DNA from: Hyphomicrobiales bacterium
GTDB taxonomy: Bacteria > Pseudomonadota > Alphaproteobacteria > Rhizobiales > Aestuariivirgaceae
Length of the DNA stretch: 64,000 nucleotides
Assembly: GCA_016710435.1 (NCBI GenBank)
Contig: JADJVV010000001.1
Span: 310,001 to 374,000 of the forward strand
Direction: 5' to 3'
Shown piece after piece: positions 54,377 to 63,455 of the stretch. The notes below the pieces were generated by a model. That model ran no database searches, had not been told where the DNA came from, and saw only the letters and a list, made by a program, of their open reading frames with translations. Each line of letters starts with the position of its first letter. Positions within the stretch are counted from its first letter, which is position 1. The translations under genes and the position numbers were made by a program.

Positions 54377-55575
54377 AGAACGCCCACCTCCATTTCCGCC
54401 GGCCGCTGCAGACCACGCCCTTCCATGCCCGCACGGCGGCCGCCAATCGCCTGAATGCCTGGGCGCCTTGGGCGGGCTACACCACGTCGCTGAACTTCGG
54501 CGATGACTCCATGGAGTACACCGCCATCCGCAACCAGGCTGGCCTCTACGACCTCAGTCCGATGGTGAAGTACGACATCACCGGCCCCGATGCCGTGCGC
54601 TTCCTCAACCGCCTCACGCTGCGCAACGTGGAGAAGCTGCAGCCAGGTCACGTCCACTACACGGCATGGTGCGACGATGCCGGCAAACTCATCGACGACG
54701 GCACCCTCTTCCACCTCATGTCCGGCCGCTATCGCCTGTGCTGCCAGGAGCGTCATCTGCCCTGGCTCCGCGACAGCGCCATCGGCTTCAACGTGAACGT
54801 GAGCGACGTCAGCGAGGACATTGCCGCGCTCTCCCTGCAAGGGCCTTGCGCCTATGCCATCCTGGCCGGCGCGGGCTTCGACGGCGCCAAGATGCTGAAG
54901 CCGTTCCAGTTGGCGGACTACCGCTTCGGCACATCCGGCAAGGTGATGATCTCCCGCACCGGCTTCACGGCCGATCTGGGCTACGAACTCTGGACATCAC
55001 CGGCCAACGCCCTCGATCTCTGGGACCACCTGATGACGGCCGGCGCGCTGCACGGCCTCCGTCCCATCGGCACGACGGCGCTCAACATGGCCCGCATCGA
55101 GGCGGGCTTCATGATCGCCAACATGGATTTCATCAGCGCCACCACGGCACTCCGCCCGGACCGCACCCGTTCGCCCTTCGACATGGGCCTCGACTGGATG
55201 ATCGATTTCGACAAGGGCCCTTTCAACGGACGCGCCGCGCTGAAGCGGGAACGCGACGCGGGACGCACGCCATGGGCATTCGTGGGGCTGGACATCGACG
55301 GCAATGTGGAGGCCGAACACGCCCTGGTCTACTATAACCGGAAACATGAGGTGGGCCACATCACCGCGGCCTTGTGGTCTCCGACGACAAAGCGCAACAT
55401 CGCCCTCGCCATGCTGCGACGTCCATACCACGCGGAGAAATCCAACAACCTCTGGGTGGAAATCTACGCGCCGCGCGAGTTGGAGTATCACAAGCTGATG
55501 GTGAGAGCGTCGGTCGTTCCCCGGCAATTCTTCAATCCTCCGCGCCGGCGCGCCACACCGCCAGGGCTGTTTTGA
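54373..55575 (+). CDS. GcvT/aminomethyltransferase-family protein (folate-dependent demethylase-like)
   Basis: A 400-residue protein of the GcvT superfamily, which transfers one-carbon groups from amines or methylated compounds to tetrahydrofolate. Typical blocks are AIRNQAGLYDLSPMVKYDIT, SRTGFTADLGYELWT and FDMGLDWMIDFDKGPFNGRAAL. GcvT relatives include DMSP demethylase DmdA and the C-terminal domains of dimethylglycine and sarcosine oxidases. The one-carbon unit accepted here is unknown. No gcvH or gcvP is near, so it is not part of the glycine cleavage system. It overlaps the preceding gene by four bases. Confidence 0.85.
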   Translation: MKNAHLHFRRPLQTTPFHARTAAANRLNAWAPWAGYTTSLNFGDDSMEYTAIRNQAGLYDLSPMVKYDITGPDAVRFLNRLTLRNVEKLQPGHVHYTAWCDDAGKLIDDGTLFHLMSGRYRLCCQERHLPWLRDSAIGFNVNVSDVSEDIAALSLQGPCAYAILAGAGFDGAKMLKPFQLADYRFGTSGKVMISRTGFTADLGYELWTSPANALDLWDHLMTAGALHGLRPIGTTALNMARIEAGFMIANMDFISATTALRPDRTRSPFDMGLDWMIDFDKGPFNGRAALKRERDAGRTPWAFVGLDIDGNVEAEHALVYYNRKHEVGHITAALWSPTTKRNIALAMLRRPYHAEKSNNLWVEIYAPRELEYHKLMVRASVVPRQFFNPPRRRATPPGLF

Positions 55576-55582
55576 TGGAGGC

Positions 55583-56758
55583 ATGACCATGGATCACCCT
55601 CGCACCTATCATCCCGCGTCCCCGATCCTTGGCTTCTGCCCGCCTGCCCTTCCCGCCCGCTGGTACACCGATGCCGCGCATTTCACCCGCGAACGCGCGG
55701 CCATCCAGGCCACAAGCTGGACCTATGTTGGCCGCGTCAACGACCTGCCCAAACTCACGCTGCGCCGCGTCGAGGTGGCGGGTCAGAACCTGATGCTGGT
55801 GAAGGACGAGGCGGGAACAGTGCGCTGCTTCCACAACACCTGCCGTCATCGCGGCTCGGAAATCTGCCTGCAGCCCGAACAGCGCCTGAAGGCGAAGCTG
55901 ATCTCCTGCCCCTATCACGAGTGGGGCTACGACCTCACGGGCCGCCTCGCCCGCATTCCCCATGTTCCGGAAACACCGGGCTTCGACAAGTCAGCACACA
56001 ATCTGCTCTCCGCCCATGTGAAACTGTGGAACGGTTTCATCTTCGTCTGCCTCGCACAGGATCCCCCGGATTTCGCCGCGGCCCCCGACATGGGAGCGAC
56101 CGCCCTCGCCAACTGGCCGATGGAAACGCTTCTCACCGGCCACCGCGAAACGACCGTGCTGAACTGCAACTGGAAGGTCTTCTGGGAGAATTACAACGAA
56201 TGCCTGCACTGCCCGGGCATTCATCCGAGCCTGTGCGACATGGTCCCCGTCTACGGCAAGGGCGTGATGAGCAATGCCGAGACGCCAGGCTGGACTCCGG
56301 GCGATGCACCCGCCTCGCCATTGAAGGAAGGTGCCCGCACGTGGACGCGCAATGGCCTGCCCTGTGGTCCGGAATTTGCCGACCTCAGCGAGGCGCAGCG
56401 CACCGCAGCCTTTACCTTCGTCACCCTGCTGCCCACCATGTATGTCGTCGCCCATGTGGACTACGTCCGCGCAGTCACCGTGCGAGCCCTCTCGCCGGAG
56501 GAAACCGAACTCACCGCCGAATGGCTCTTTCCGGCGGAGACTCTCGCCGCACCTGGCTTCGATCTCTCCAATGTCGTCGATTTCGCCATGACCGTGATCC
56601 GCGAGGATGGCGCGGCCAGCGAGATGAACCAGCGCGGCTTGCGCAACGCGCACTTCGAACACGGCACGCTGATGCCGCAGGAATTCGACGTTTTCAACTT
56701 CCAGCAGTGGGTGCGCCGCAAGCTCGGCGAACCGCTGGTGCAACAGCAAGTGACGTGA
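55583..56758 (+). CDS. Rieske non-heme iron oxygenase, alpha subunit
   Basis: A 391-residue oxygenase. The Rieske 2Fe-2S ligands are in CRHRGSEIC (C-x-H) and ISCPYHEWGYD (C-x2-H). The catalytic iron site is in the SRPBCC domain at FWENYNECLHCPGIHPSL, with the usual His pair. It resembles oxygenases that demethylate or hydroxylate quaternary amines (glycine betaine, stachydrine, carnitine). No reductase gene is adjacent, so the electron donor must be encoded elsewhere. It lies seven bases after the GcvT-like gene. Confidence 0.88.
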   Translation: MTMDHPRTYHPASPILGFCPPALPARWYTDAAHFTRERAAIQATSWTYVGRVNDLPKLTLRRVEVAGQNLMLVKDEAGTVRCFHNTCRHRGSEICLQPEQRLKAKLISCPYHEWGYDLTGRLARIPHVPETPGFDKSAHNLLSAHVKLWNGFIFVCLAQDPPDFAAAPDMGATALANWPMETLLTGHRETTVLNCNWKVFWENYNECLHCPGIHPSLCDMVPVYGKGVMSNAETPGWTPGDAPASPLKEGARTWTRNGLPCGPEFADLSEAQRTAAFTFVTLLPTMYVVAHVDYVRAVTVRALSPEETELTAEWLFPAETLAAPGFDLSNVVDFAMTVIREDGAASEMNQRGLRNAHFEHGTLMPQEFDVFNFQQWVRRKLGEPLVQQQVT

Positions 56759-56806
56759 CTAGAATGAGAAAACACCAATGAGAAACGACAGGGAAAGGAA
56801 ACACCC

Positions 56807-57913
56807 ATGACTCTCAATCGCCGCAAGGCTCTTCAACTGGCGGGCAGCAGCACGCTTCTCGCCATGCCCTTCGTCCAGCGTGCCCGGGCCGAAGACAAGA
56901 TCCTCAACGTCTACAACTGGGCCGACTACATCGGCGAAACGACCATTGAGGATTTCCAGAAGGCCACAGGCATCGCCGTGACCTACGACACCTACAGCTC
57001 GACCGACGAGATGCAGGCCAAGATGCTGGCCGGAAGCACGGGCTATGACGTGGTCGACATGGCGGGTATCAGCCTGTCGCGTTTCGTGGCCGCCAAGATT
57101 TACCAGAAGATCGACAGGTCCAAGCTGCCCAACTGGAAGAACCTCGATCCGGTCATCCTCAACATCCTCGAAGGCTTCGATCCCGGCATCCAGTATTCCA
57201 TGCCCTACATGTGGGGCTCCGTCGGCTTCACCTACAATGTGGACATGGTGAAGGAACGCATCCCCGATGCCGACCTTGACTCGATGGACCTCGTGATGAA
57301 GCCGGAACTCGCCCAAAAGCTCTCCGACTGCGGCATCTCATGGCTTGATGAACCGACGGACACCATCATGCTGCTGCTCGATTATCTCGGCAAGCCGCGC
57401 AACGTCTATGCGCCCGCGGACATGGATGCCGTCGTCGAGGCCTTCAAGAAAATCCGCTCCACCGTGCGCACTTTCGACAGCACGAACTATCTCAACGCAC
57501 TGCCCAACTCCGAACTCTGCGTCGCCAACAACTGGTCCGGCGATTATTCCACGGCCAAGGCGCGCGCCGCCGAGGCGGGCGTCAAGATCAATCTCGCGTA
57601 TTCCGTGCCGAAGACCGGCGCGCCCGCCTGGTTCGACGTGTTCTGTATCCCGGCGGATGCCAAGAACGTGGAAAATGCCCACACCTTCCTCAACTACATG
57701 ATGGAGCCCGAGGTCATCGCCAAGTGCACCAACTTCACCAACTATGCCAACGCGAACCTTGCCTCCAAGGCCTTCCTCAATCCGGACGTTCTGGCCAACT
57801 CGGCAGTCTATCCCACCGATGACCAGATGAAACGCCTGTGGACTCCGAAGCCGCTGACAGAAGAACAGGACCGCGCCCTCACTGAAACCTTCAACAGGAT
57901 GAAGGCCGGTTGA
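56807..57913 (+). CDS. ABC-transporter substrate-binding protein, PotD/PotF family
   Basis: A 368-residue periplasmic protein. The N-terminus NRRKALQLAGSSTLLAMPFV carries a twin-arginine-like pair before the hydrophobic stretch, so export may be by Tat. The mature start KILNVYNWADYIGETTIEDF is the classic PotF pattern, with YSSTDEMQAKMLAG and MPYMWGSVGFTYNVD following. PotD/F proteins bind polyamines through acidic and aromatic residues. Since the operon encodes amine-demethylating enzymes, the ligand here may be a methylated cation rather than putrescine. It is 48 bases from the Rieske gene. Confidence 0.88.
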   Translation: MTLNRRKALQLAGSSTLLAMPFVQRARAEDKILNVYNWADYIGETTIEDFQKATGIAVTYDTYSSTDEMQAKMLAGSTGYDVVDMAGISLSRFVAAKIYQKIDRSKLPNWKNLDPVILNILEGFDPGIQYSMPYMWGSVGFTYNVDMVKERIPDADLDSMDLVMKPELAQKLSDCGISWLDEPTDTIMLLLDYLGKPRNVYAPADMDAVVEAFKKIRSTVRTFDSTNYLNALPNSELCVANNWSGDYSTAKARAAEAGVKINLAYSVPKTGAPAWFDVFCIPADAKNVENAHTFLNYMMEPEVIAKCTNFTNYANANLASKAFLNPDVLANSAVYPTDDQMKRLWTPKPLTEEQDRALTETFNRMKAG

Positions 57914-57938
57914 GCCATCAGCGGCACGGGGGCACATC

Positions 57939-59063
57939 ATGACGGCAGGCGAGTCCGCACCTCAGCAACCGGACTTCATCCACATCGAGGGTGTCACCAA
58001 GTCTTTCGGCAGCTTCAAGGCCGTGGACAACGTGACACTCTCCATCAGCAAGGGCGAACTCTTCGCCCTGCTGGGTGGCTCCGGTTGCGGCAAGACCACG
58101 TTGCTTCGCATGCTGGCGGGGTTTGAAACGCCGACTGCGGGCCGCATCTTCATCGACGGGCAGGACATGGCGGGCGTGCCCGCATATGAGCGGCCCGTCA
58201 ACATGATGTTCCAGTCCTACGCCCTCTTCCCCCACATGACCGTGGCGAAGAACGTGGGTTATGGCCTGAAGCATGAAGACATGACGCAGACGCAGCGCGA
58301 GGACCGCGTGCGCGAAATGCTCAACCTGGTGCAGATGTCCCACCTCGCCGACCGCAAGCCGCACCAGCTCTCCGGCGGCCAGCGTCAGCGCGTGGCGCTG
58401 GCCCGCTCGCTTGCAAAATTGCCCAAGCTCCCGCTGCTCGATGAACCGCTCGGTGCTCTCGACAAGAAGCTGCGTGAGCACACCCAGTTCGAGATCGCCA
58501 ACATCCAATACAAGCTGGGCATCACTTTCGTGGTCGTCACCCACGACCAGGAGGAGGCGATGACACTGGCCTCGCGCATTGCCGTCATGGACAAGGGTCT
58601 GATCCGCCAGATCGGTTCGCCGTCGGATATCTACGAACATCCCAACAGCCGCTTCGTGGCCGATTTCATCGGTTCCGCAAACATGGTGGAGGCGGAAGTG
58701 ACGAAAGCTGATGGCGCGGAAACCGAGGTGTTGTCGCCGTCGCTGGGCCATCCCATCCTCGTTGCATCCAACGGCTACAGGAAGGGCGACAAGGTGACAC
58801 TCGCCTTCCGCCCGGAGAAAGTGACGATCTCCCGCAAGAAGCCCGCAGCGGCAAAAAATGTGCTGAAGGGCACGGTGCAGGATTTCGGATACTTTGGAAA
58901 GGATTCGCTCTACCGCATCAAGCTGCCAACGGGCCACGTTCTCTCCGTCAACGCCGTGAACGCCGAGCGGGCCGCCGCCGAACAGGCCGTCGCCACCTGG
59001 GAAGACGAAGTCTACCTCACCATCGCCCCTGCTGCGGCCATGCTCTTTGGAGCGGAAACATGA
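57939..59063 (+). CDS. ABC-transporter ATPase, PotA/PotG family
   Basis: A 374-residue import ATPase. Walker A is LLGGSGCGKTTLLRM, the Q-loop is MMFQSYALFPHMT, and the signature is LSGGQRQRVALARSL. Walker B is LPLLDEPLGALD and the switch His is VVVTHDQEEAM. A C-terminal TOBE domain (about residues 290-370) is present. It matches the polyamine importer class and lies 25 bases after the binding protein. Confidence 0.93.
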   Translation: MTAGESAPQQPDFIHIEGVTKSFGSFKAVDNVTLSISKGELFALLGGSGCGKTTLLRMLAGFETPTAGRIFIDGQDMAGVPAYERPVNMMFQSYALFPHMTVAKNVGYGLKHEDMTQTQREDRVREMLNLVQMSHLADRKPHQLSGGQRQRVALARSLAKLPKLPLLDEPLGALDKKLREHTQFEIANIQYKLGITFVVVTHDQEEAMTLASRIAVMDKGLIRQIGSPSDIYEHPNSRFVADFIGSANMVEAEVTKADGAETEVLSPSLGHPILVASNGYRKGDKVTLAFRPEKVTISRKKPAAAKNVLKGTVQDFGYFGKDSLYRIKLPTGHVLSVNAVNAERAAAEQAVATWEDEVYLTIAPAAAMLFGAET

Positions 59064-59974
59064 GCGGCAGCGCGGCAGGCTGGTTCAACCGCAGGGGCTG
59101 GCGCGACGTCATCATCGGCTCGCCCTATCTCTGGCTCGTGCTGTTCTTTCTGCTGCCCTTCGTCATCGTCATCGTGATGAGCTTTGCCAAGACGGCAACG
59201 CAATCCCCGCCCTTCGCATTCCTTCCGGATTGGCCCTTCATCCGCTTCGATACCTACCACCGCCTGTTCACCAACAGCCTGTATGTCCGTGCTGGCGTCA
59301 TTTCGGTCTACAATGCCGCCGTGGCGACGCTGCTCTGCCTGCTGCTCGGCTATCCCATGGCACTCGCCATCACACGGGCAGGCAAATCGCTGCAGCGCTT
59401 GCTCATCATGCTGGTGGTGCTGCCTTTCTGGACCTCCTTTCTCCTGCGCGTCTATGCCTGGATTGGTCTCATGGGAAAGAACAGCTGGTTCAACAAGGCA
59501 ATCACCGCCGCCTACAACACCTTCGTGCCCACCGCCTGGGAGCTTCCCGGCATACAGATGATGAACACCAATTTCGCCGTCGTGCTGGTGATGGTCTATT
59601 CCTATCTTCCCTTCATGGTGCTGCCGCTCTACGCAAACCTGGAGAAACTCGACGTCACGCTGAATGAAGCGGCCATGGATCTGGGCTCCCGGCGTTGGGA
59701 GGTGTTCCGCGACATCACCCTTCCCCTCTCCATTCCCGGCATCATTGCGGGGGGGCTGTTGGTCTTCATTCCGGCCATGGGCGAATTGATCATTCCGAGT
59801 CTCGTCGGCAATGCGGGCGACCCGATGATCGGGCGCGTGATCCAGCAGGAATTCGGCCAGAACCGCGATTGGCCCATGGCCTCTGCCGTTGCGGTGGCGC
59901 TGCTCTTCATGCTGGTCGTGCCGCTGATGCTCTACAACCACTTTGAAGCCAAGGCCCAGGCGGGAGCGCACTAG
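59060..59974 (+). CDS. ABC-transporter permease, PotB/PotH family
   Basis: A 304-residue inner-membrane permease with six predicted helices. The cytoplasmic coupling loop EAAMDLGSRRWEVFRDITLP contains the EAA motif. Its order after the ATPase (four-base overlap) and before a second permease is the standard potABCD-like arrangement. Confidence 0.92.
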   Translation: MSGSAAGWFNRRGWRDVIIGSPYLWLVLFFLLPFVIVIVMSFAKTATQSPPFAFLPDWPFIRFDTYHRLFTNSLYVRAGVISVYNAAVATLLCLLLGYPMALAITRAGKSLQRLLIMLVVLPFWTSFLLRVYAWIGLMGKNSWFNKAITAAYNTFVPTAWELPGIQMMNTNFAVVLVMVYSYLPFMVLPLYANLEKLDVTLNEAAMDLGSRRWEVFRDITLPLSIPGIIAGGLLVFIPAMGELIIPSLVGNAGDPMIGRVIQQEFGQNRDWPMASAVAVALLFMLVVPLMLYNHFEAKAQAGAH

Positions 59975-60814
59975 ATGAAACAGCGCTCCACCTTCCTGTT
60001 CAGCGTCATGGCCTTCGGCATCGCCTTTCTTTACGTGCCCATCCTGTCGATGATGTTCTTCTCCTTCAACCGCTCACGCCTGGCGACCGTGTGGGGCGGA
60101 TTTTCCACGCAATGGTATGGCAAGCTGTTCAGCAACAGCCAGGTGATCGACGCCGCGCTGCTCTCGCTGCGGATCGCGCTCCTCAGCGCAACGCTCGCCA
60201 CCATCCTCGGCACCATGGCGGGACTCGCGCTGGCGCGCTTCCGCCGCTTCCGTGGCCGTGCGCTGCTCTCTGGACTCGTGACCGCACCCCTCATCATGCC
60301 GGAGGTCATCACCGGCATTTCCTCGCTGCTTCTTTTCATCATGATGGCGGAATGGCTGGGCTGGCCCGGCCAGCGCGGCTTCACCACGATCACGATCGCG
60401 CACATCACCTTCTCCATGACCTATGTCACCGTCATCGTGCAGTCGCGGCTCTCGGCAATGGACATGTCCATCGAGGAGGCGGCGATGGATTTGGGCTCGC
60501 GCCCCTGGCAGGTGTTGCGCGATGTGACGCTGCCCATCATCTCGCCCGCCATTCTCTCGGGATGGCTGCTGGCCTTCACGATTTCCCTCGATGACGTGGT
60601 GATCACCAGCTTCACCACCGGCCCCGGCTACACCACGCTCCCCATGCTGATCTGGAGCAAGGTGAAGCTCGGCGTGACACCGGACATCAATGCGCTTGCC
60701 ACGGTGATCGTCGTGGTCGTGGCAATCGGAGTCGCGATTTCCGCGGTGATCCTGACCCGCGCCGACAAGCGCCGCGAGCGTGACATTCAAATGGCCATCG
60801 CGGCCAACAAGTGA
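59975..60814 (+). CDS. ABC-transporter permease, PotC/PotI family
   Basis: A 279-residue permease with six helices. The EAA loop is EEAAMDLGSRPWQVLRDVTL, and FTISLDDVVITSFTTGPGYT is characteristic of PotC/PotI. It starts directly at the end of the previous permease gene and completes the importer. Confidence 0.92.
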   Translation: MKQRSTFLFSVMAFGIAFLYVPILSMMFFSFNRSRLATVWGGFSTQWYGKLFSNSQVIDAALLSLRIALLSATLATILGTMAGLALARFRRFRGRALLSGLVTAPLIMPEVITGISSLLLFIMMAEWLGWPGQRGFTTITIAHITFSMTYVTVIVQSRLSAMDMSIEEAAMDLGSRPWQVLRDVTLPIISPAILSGWLLAFTISLDDVVITSFTTGPGYTTLPMLIWSKVKLGVTPDINALATVIVVVVAIGVAISAVILTRADKRRERDIQMAIAANK

Positions 60815-60819
60815 GACCC

Positions 60820-62835
60820 ATGACCGACTCCCGCTTCGACATTCTCTTCGAACCCGTCCGCATCGGCCCGGTCACCGCGCCGAACCGCTTCTATCAGACG
60901 CCGCATTGTACCGGCATGGGCTACACCTATCCGCAAACCCTCGCCGCCATGCGCGAGGTGAAGGCGGAGGGTGGCTGGGGTGTGGTCAACACGGAATATT
61001 GTTCGATCCACCCAACCTCCGATGCACAGCCCGCACAATCCTGTTCGCTCTGGGACGAAGGCGATGTGAAGAACATGGCGGTGATGACGGCGAAGGTGCA
61101 CAAGCATGGTGCGCTCGCCGGCGTTGAGCTGTGGTACGGCGGTATGCGCGCAGCCAATCATTTCTCCCGCCTGCCGGTGCTGGCGCCCGTCTCCATGCCG
61201 GTGTCCGGCGCGCCCTGGCAGAGCCAGAAGATGGATGCAGCAGATTTTCGCGATTACCGCCGCTGGCATGCCGACGCCGTGCGCCGCGCTGTGCAGGCCG
61301 GCTTCGACATCGTCTACGTCTACGGCGCACACACCTACCTGCTTGCGCAATTTCTCGATCCGCGCGTCAACCAGCGCGACGACGAGTATGGCGGTGTGCT
61401 GGAGAACCGCTCACGGCTGTATCGCGATGTGATTGCAGACACGCGTGACATCCTGAAAGACAAGGCCGCCCTCGCCACCCGCGTGGAAGTGACCGACGAG
61501 GACGAGACAGGCAGTGAACACCGCGCGCGGATGTTGGCGGAAATCGCCCCGGAGGTGGACCTCTTCGATGTCACCGTTCCCGACTACTCCCGCGAGATGG
61601 GCGCGTCGCGCTTCATCAAGGAGGGCGCGTTGGAGTCCGACATCGCCCACGTGCGAAGGCTCACCGGTAAACCGGTCGTTTCCGTCGGACGTTTCACCAG
61701 CCCCGAGACGATGCTGTCACAGGTGAAGCGTGGTGTGCTCGACCTTGTGGGCGCCGCGCGCCCCTCCATTGCGGATCCGTTCCTGCCGACAAAAATTCGC
61801 GAAGGACGATTCGACGACATCCGCGAATGCATCGGTTGCAACATCTGCTATGCGCAGGATTCCTTCGGCATTCCCATCCGCTGCACGCAGAATCCCAGCA
61901 TGGGGGAGGAGTGGCGCCGCGGCTGGCATCCCGAACGTGTCAACGTCACGACACGCAAGGAACCGGTCCTTGTCGTCGGCGCCGGTCCCGCGGGGCTCGA
62001 TGCTGCACTCACACTGGGACGGCGCGGCGTTCCCGTTCTGCTCGCCGAAGCTGCCCGCGATCTCGGTGGCCGCGTCACGCGGGAGTCGCGTCTCCCCGGC
62101 CTTGCGGAATGGGCGCGCGTGCGCGACTGGCGCGTGCATCAGATCGGAAAACGGCCTGAAATCACGATCTATCGCGAGAGCCTGATGGACGAAGCTGCCA
62201 TCCGCGCCACCGAAGCAACGCAGGTTGTGATCGCCACAGGCGCCAAGTGGCGGCGCAATGGGTTGGGAACGTCATCGCCGGTGCCCATCGCGAGTTATGA
62301 CGATCCGCGCACACTGACGCCCGACGACATCATGGAGGGCAGACGGCCTGCAGGTCCTGTCGTCGTGTTCGATGGTGACCACTACTATCTCGCCGCAGTC
62401 ATCGCACTCCTCCTCGCCAGTGAAGGCGTGCCAGTGACCTACGTCACCTCCGATGGCGTTGCGGCAGGTTTTTCAGCGCACACGGTCGAACAGGCCCGCA
62501 CCCACGCGGCCCTGCTGGACCTTGGCGTGCCCATCATCGTGAACCAACGTGTATCCAACCTCCTGCCCGGGGAGGCGGAACTGTCGTGCGTCTTTACGGG
62601 CAAGGTGACACGCATTGCCTGTGGAGGTTTCGTGCCCGTGACATCACGCGCCCCCAACGATGCACTCTGGCAGGAGATCAAGGATGCACCGGGCTTCCGC
62701 GTTCACCGCATCGGTGACTGCAAGGCCCCCGGCATCATCGCCCAAGCCGTCTATGATGGTCACCGCTTCGCCCAGGAATTCGGCATGGCGGATGGCGAAG
62801 CCACAGCGAGGCGTGAACGCGTGGTCGTCGCATGA
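60820..62835 (+). CDS. Trimethylamine-dehydrogenase-like FMN/4Fe-4S oxidoreductase
   Basis: A 671-residue enzyme of the old-yellow-enzyme/TMADH class. Opening RFDILFEPVRIGPVTAPNRF and YQTPHC keep the cysteine that in TMADH carries 6-S-cysteinyl FMN. The motif VELWYGG follows. The 4Fe-4S cysteines are in CIGCNICYAQDSFGIPIRC. A C-terminal Rossmann region VLVVGAGPAGLDAALTLGRR holds the ADP-like site. TMADH oxidatively demethylates trimethylamine; relatives act on histamine, dimethylamine and N-methylproline. TMADH aromatic-bowl residues could not be verified without alignment. A GTG at 60811 is the alternative start. Confidence 0.88.
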   Translation: MTDSRFDILFEPVRIGPVTAPNRFYQTPHCTGMGYTYPQTLAAMREVKAEGGWGVVNTEYCSIHPTSDAQPAQSCSLWDEGDVKNMAVMTAKVHKHGALAGVELWYGGMRAANHFSRLPVLAPVSMPVSGAPWQSQKMDAADFRDYRRWHADAVRRAVQAGFDIVYVYGAHTYLLAQFLDPRVNQRDDEYGGVLENRSRLYRDVIADTRDILKDKAALATRVEVTDEDETGSEHRARMLAEIAPEVDLFDVTVPDYSREMGASRFIKEGALESDIAHVRRLTGKPVVSVGRFTSPETMLSQVKRGVLDLVGAARPSIADPFLPTKIREGRFDDIRECIGCNICYAQDSFGIPIRCTQNPSMGEEWRRGWHPERVNVTTRKEPVLVVGAGPAGLDAALTLGRRGVPVLLAEAARDLGGRVTRESRLPGLAEWARVRDWRVHQIGKRPEITIYRESLMDEAAIRATEATQVVIATGAKWRRNGLGTSSPVPIASYDDPRTLTPDDIMEGRRPAGPVVVFDGDHYYLAAVIALLLASEGVPVTYVTSDGVAAGFSAHTVEQARTHAALLDLGVPIIVNQRVSNLLPGEAELSCVFTGKVTRIACGGFVPVTSRAPNDALWQEIKDAPGFRVHRIGDCKAPGIIAQAVYDGHRFAQEFGMADGEATARRERVVVA

Positions 62836-63455
62836 CCGCGGCAGCAAGCATATCGGCACTGCTGCAGGCGATTGATGGGCGTCTCGCAACCATCGACCTC
62901 CAGGGCGTGCGTGACGTGCGCGCAGGGCTTGCGCGTTGGCGTGATGGTCCGCAGCAGGGGGTGAAAGCCCGCTCCCTGCCACCGTGCAGCCTGTTGCCGG
63001 AAGCACTGACGGCCATGCCGGACCGGACGCTTGCCTCCGCCATTGCGGCGGCACTGCCGCACTTGCGCTGGATCACCTATGACGCCTACCCCCGCGCCGA
63101 TATTGGCGCCGAATTCGCGGATGGCCACGCCTTCACCTCGCTGGTGGGCGAAGAAGCGCATCGCGCCGCCGAGGACTTCGACCTTGGCCTTTTCCTGATC
63201 GCGCCGCGCACGCTCTACCGCGATCACCATCACAAGGCACCGGAACTTTATCTGCCCTTCACCGGCCCGCACGGGTGGCGCTTCCTGCCCGACGTGTCGT
63301 TTCACGAAAAGCCGGCGGGTGTGCCCGTGTGGAATGAACCGTGGGCGCCGCACGCCACGCTGACAGGCGCGGTACCGTTCCTCTGCCTGTTCGCCTGGAC
63401 GCGGGATGTGAATGATCCGGCCCGCGTGATCCCCGTGGATGAGGCGCGCGCATGA
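62832..63455 (+). CDS. DMSP-lyase-family cupin protein
   Basis: A 207-residue protein whose C-terminal half is a cupin: LYRDHHHKAPELYLPFTGPH then GWRFLPD, with a second His in PWAPHATLTG. This matches the Zn/Fe-binding site (H, H/E, Y, H) of DddQ-type dimethylsulfoniopropionate lyases. Many family members lack proven DMSP activity. Its place between a TMADH-like enzyme and an amidohydrolase, with four-base overlaps at both ends, suggests a lyase step on a methylated amine or sulfonium intermediate. That is inference. Confidence 0.75.
   Translation: MTAAASISALLQAIDGRLATIDLQGVRDVRAGLARWRDGPQQGVKARSLPPCSLLPEALTAMPDRTLASAIAAALPHLRWITYDAYPRADIGAEFADGHAFTSLVGEEAHRAAEDFDLGLFLIAPRTLYRDHHHKAPELYLPFTGPHGWRFLPDVSFHEKPAGVPVWNEPWAPHATLTGAVPFLCLFAWTRDVNDPARVIPVDEARA

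Noticed and set aside
57939..60814. Naming the importer potFGHI or calling putrescine as the substrate
   Set aside because: The family is clear, but the operon's enzymes act on methylated compounds, so the ligand is left open.
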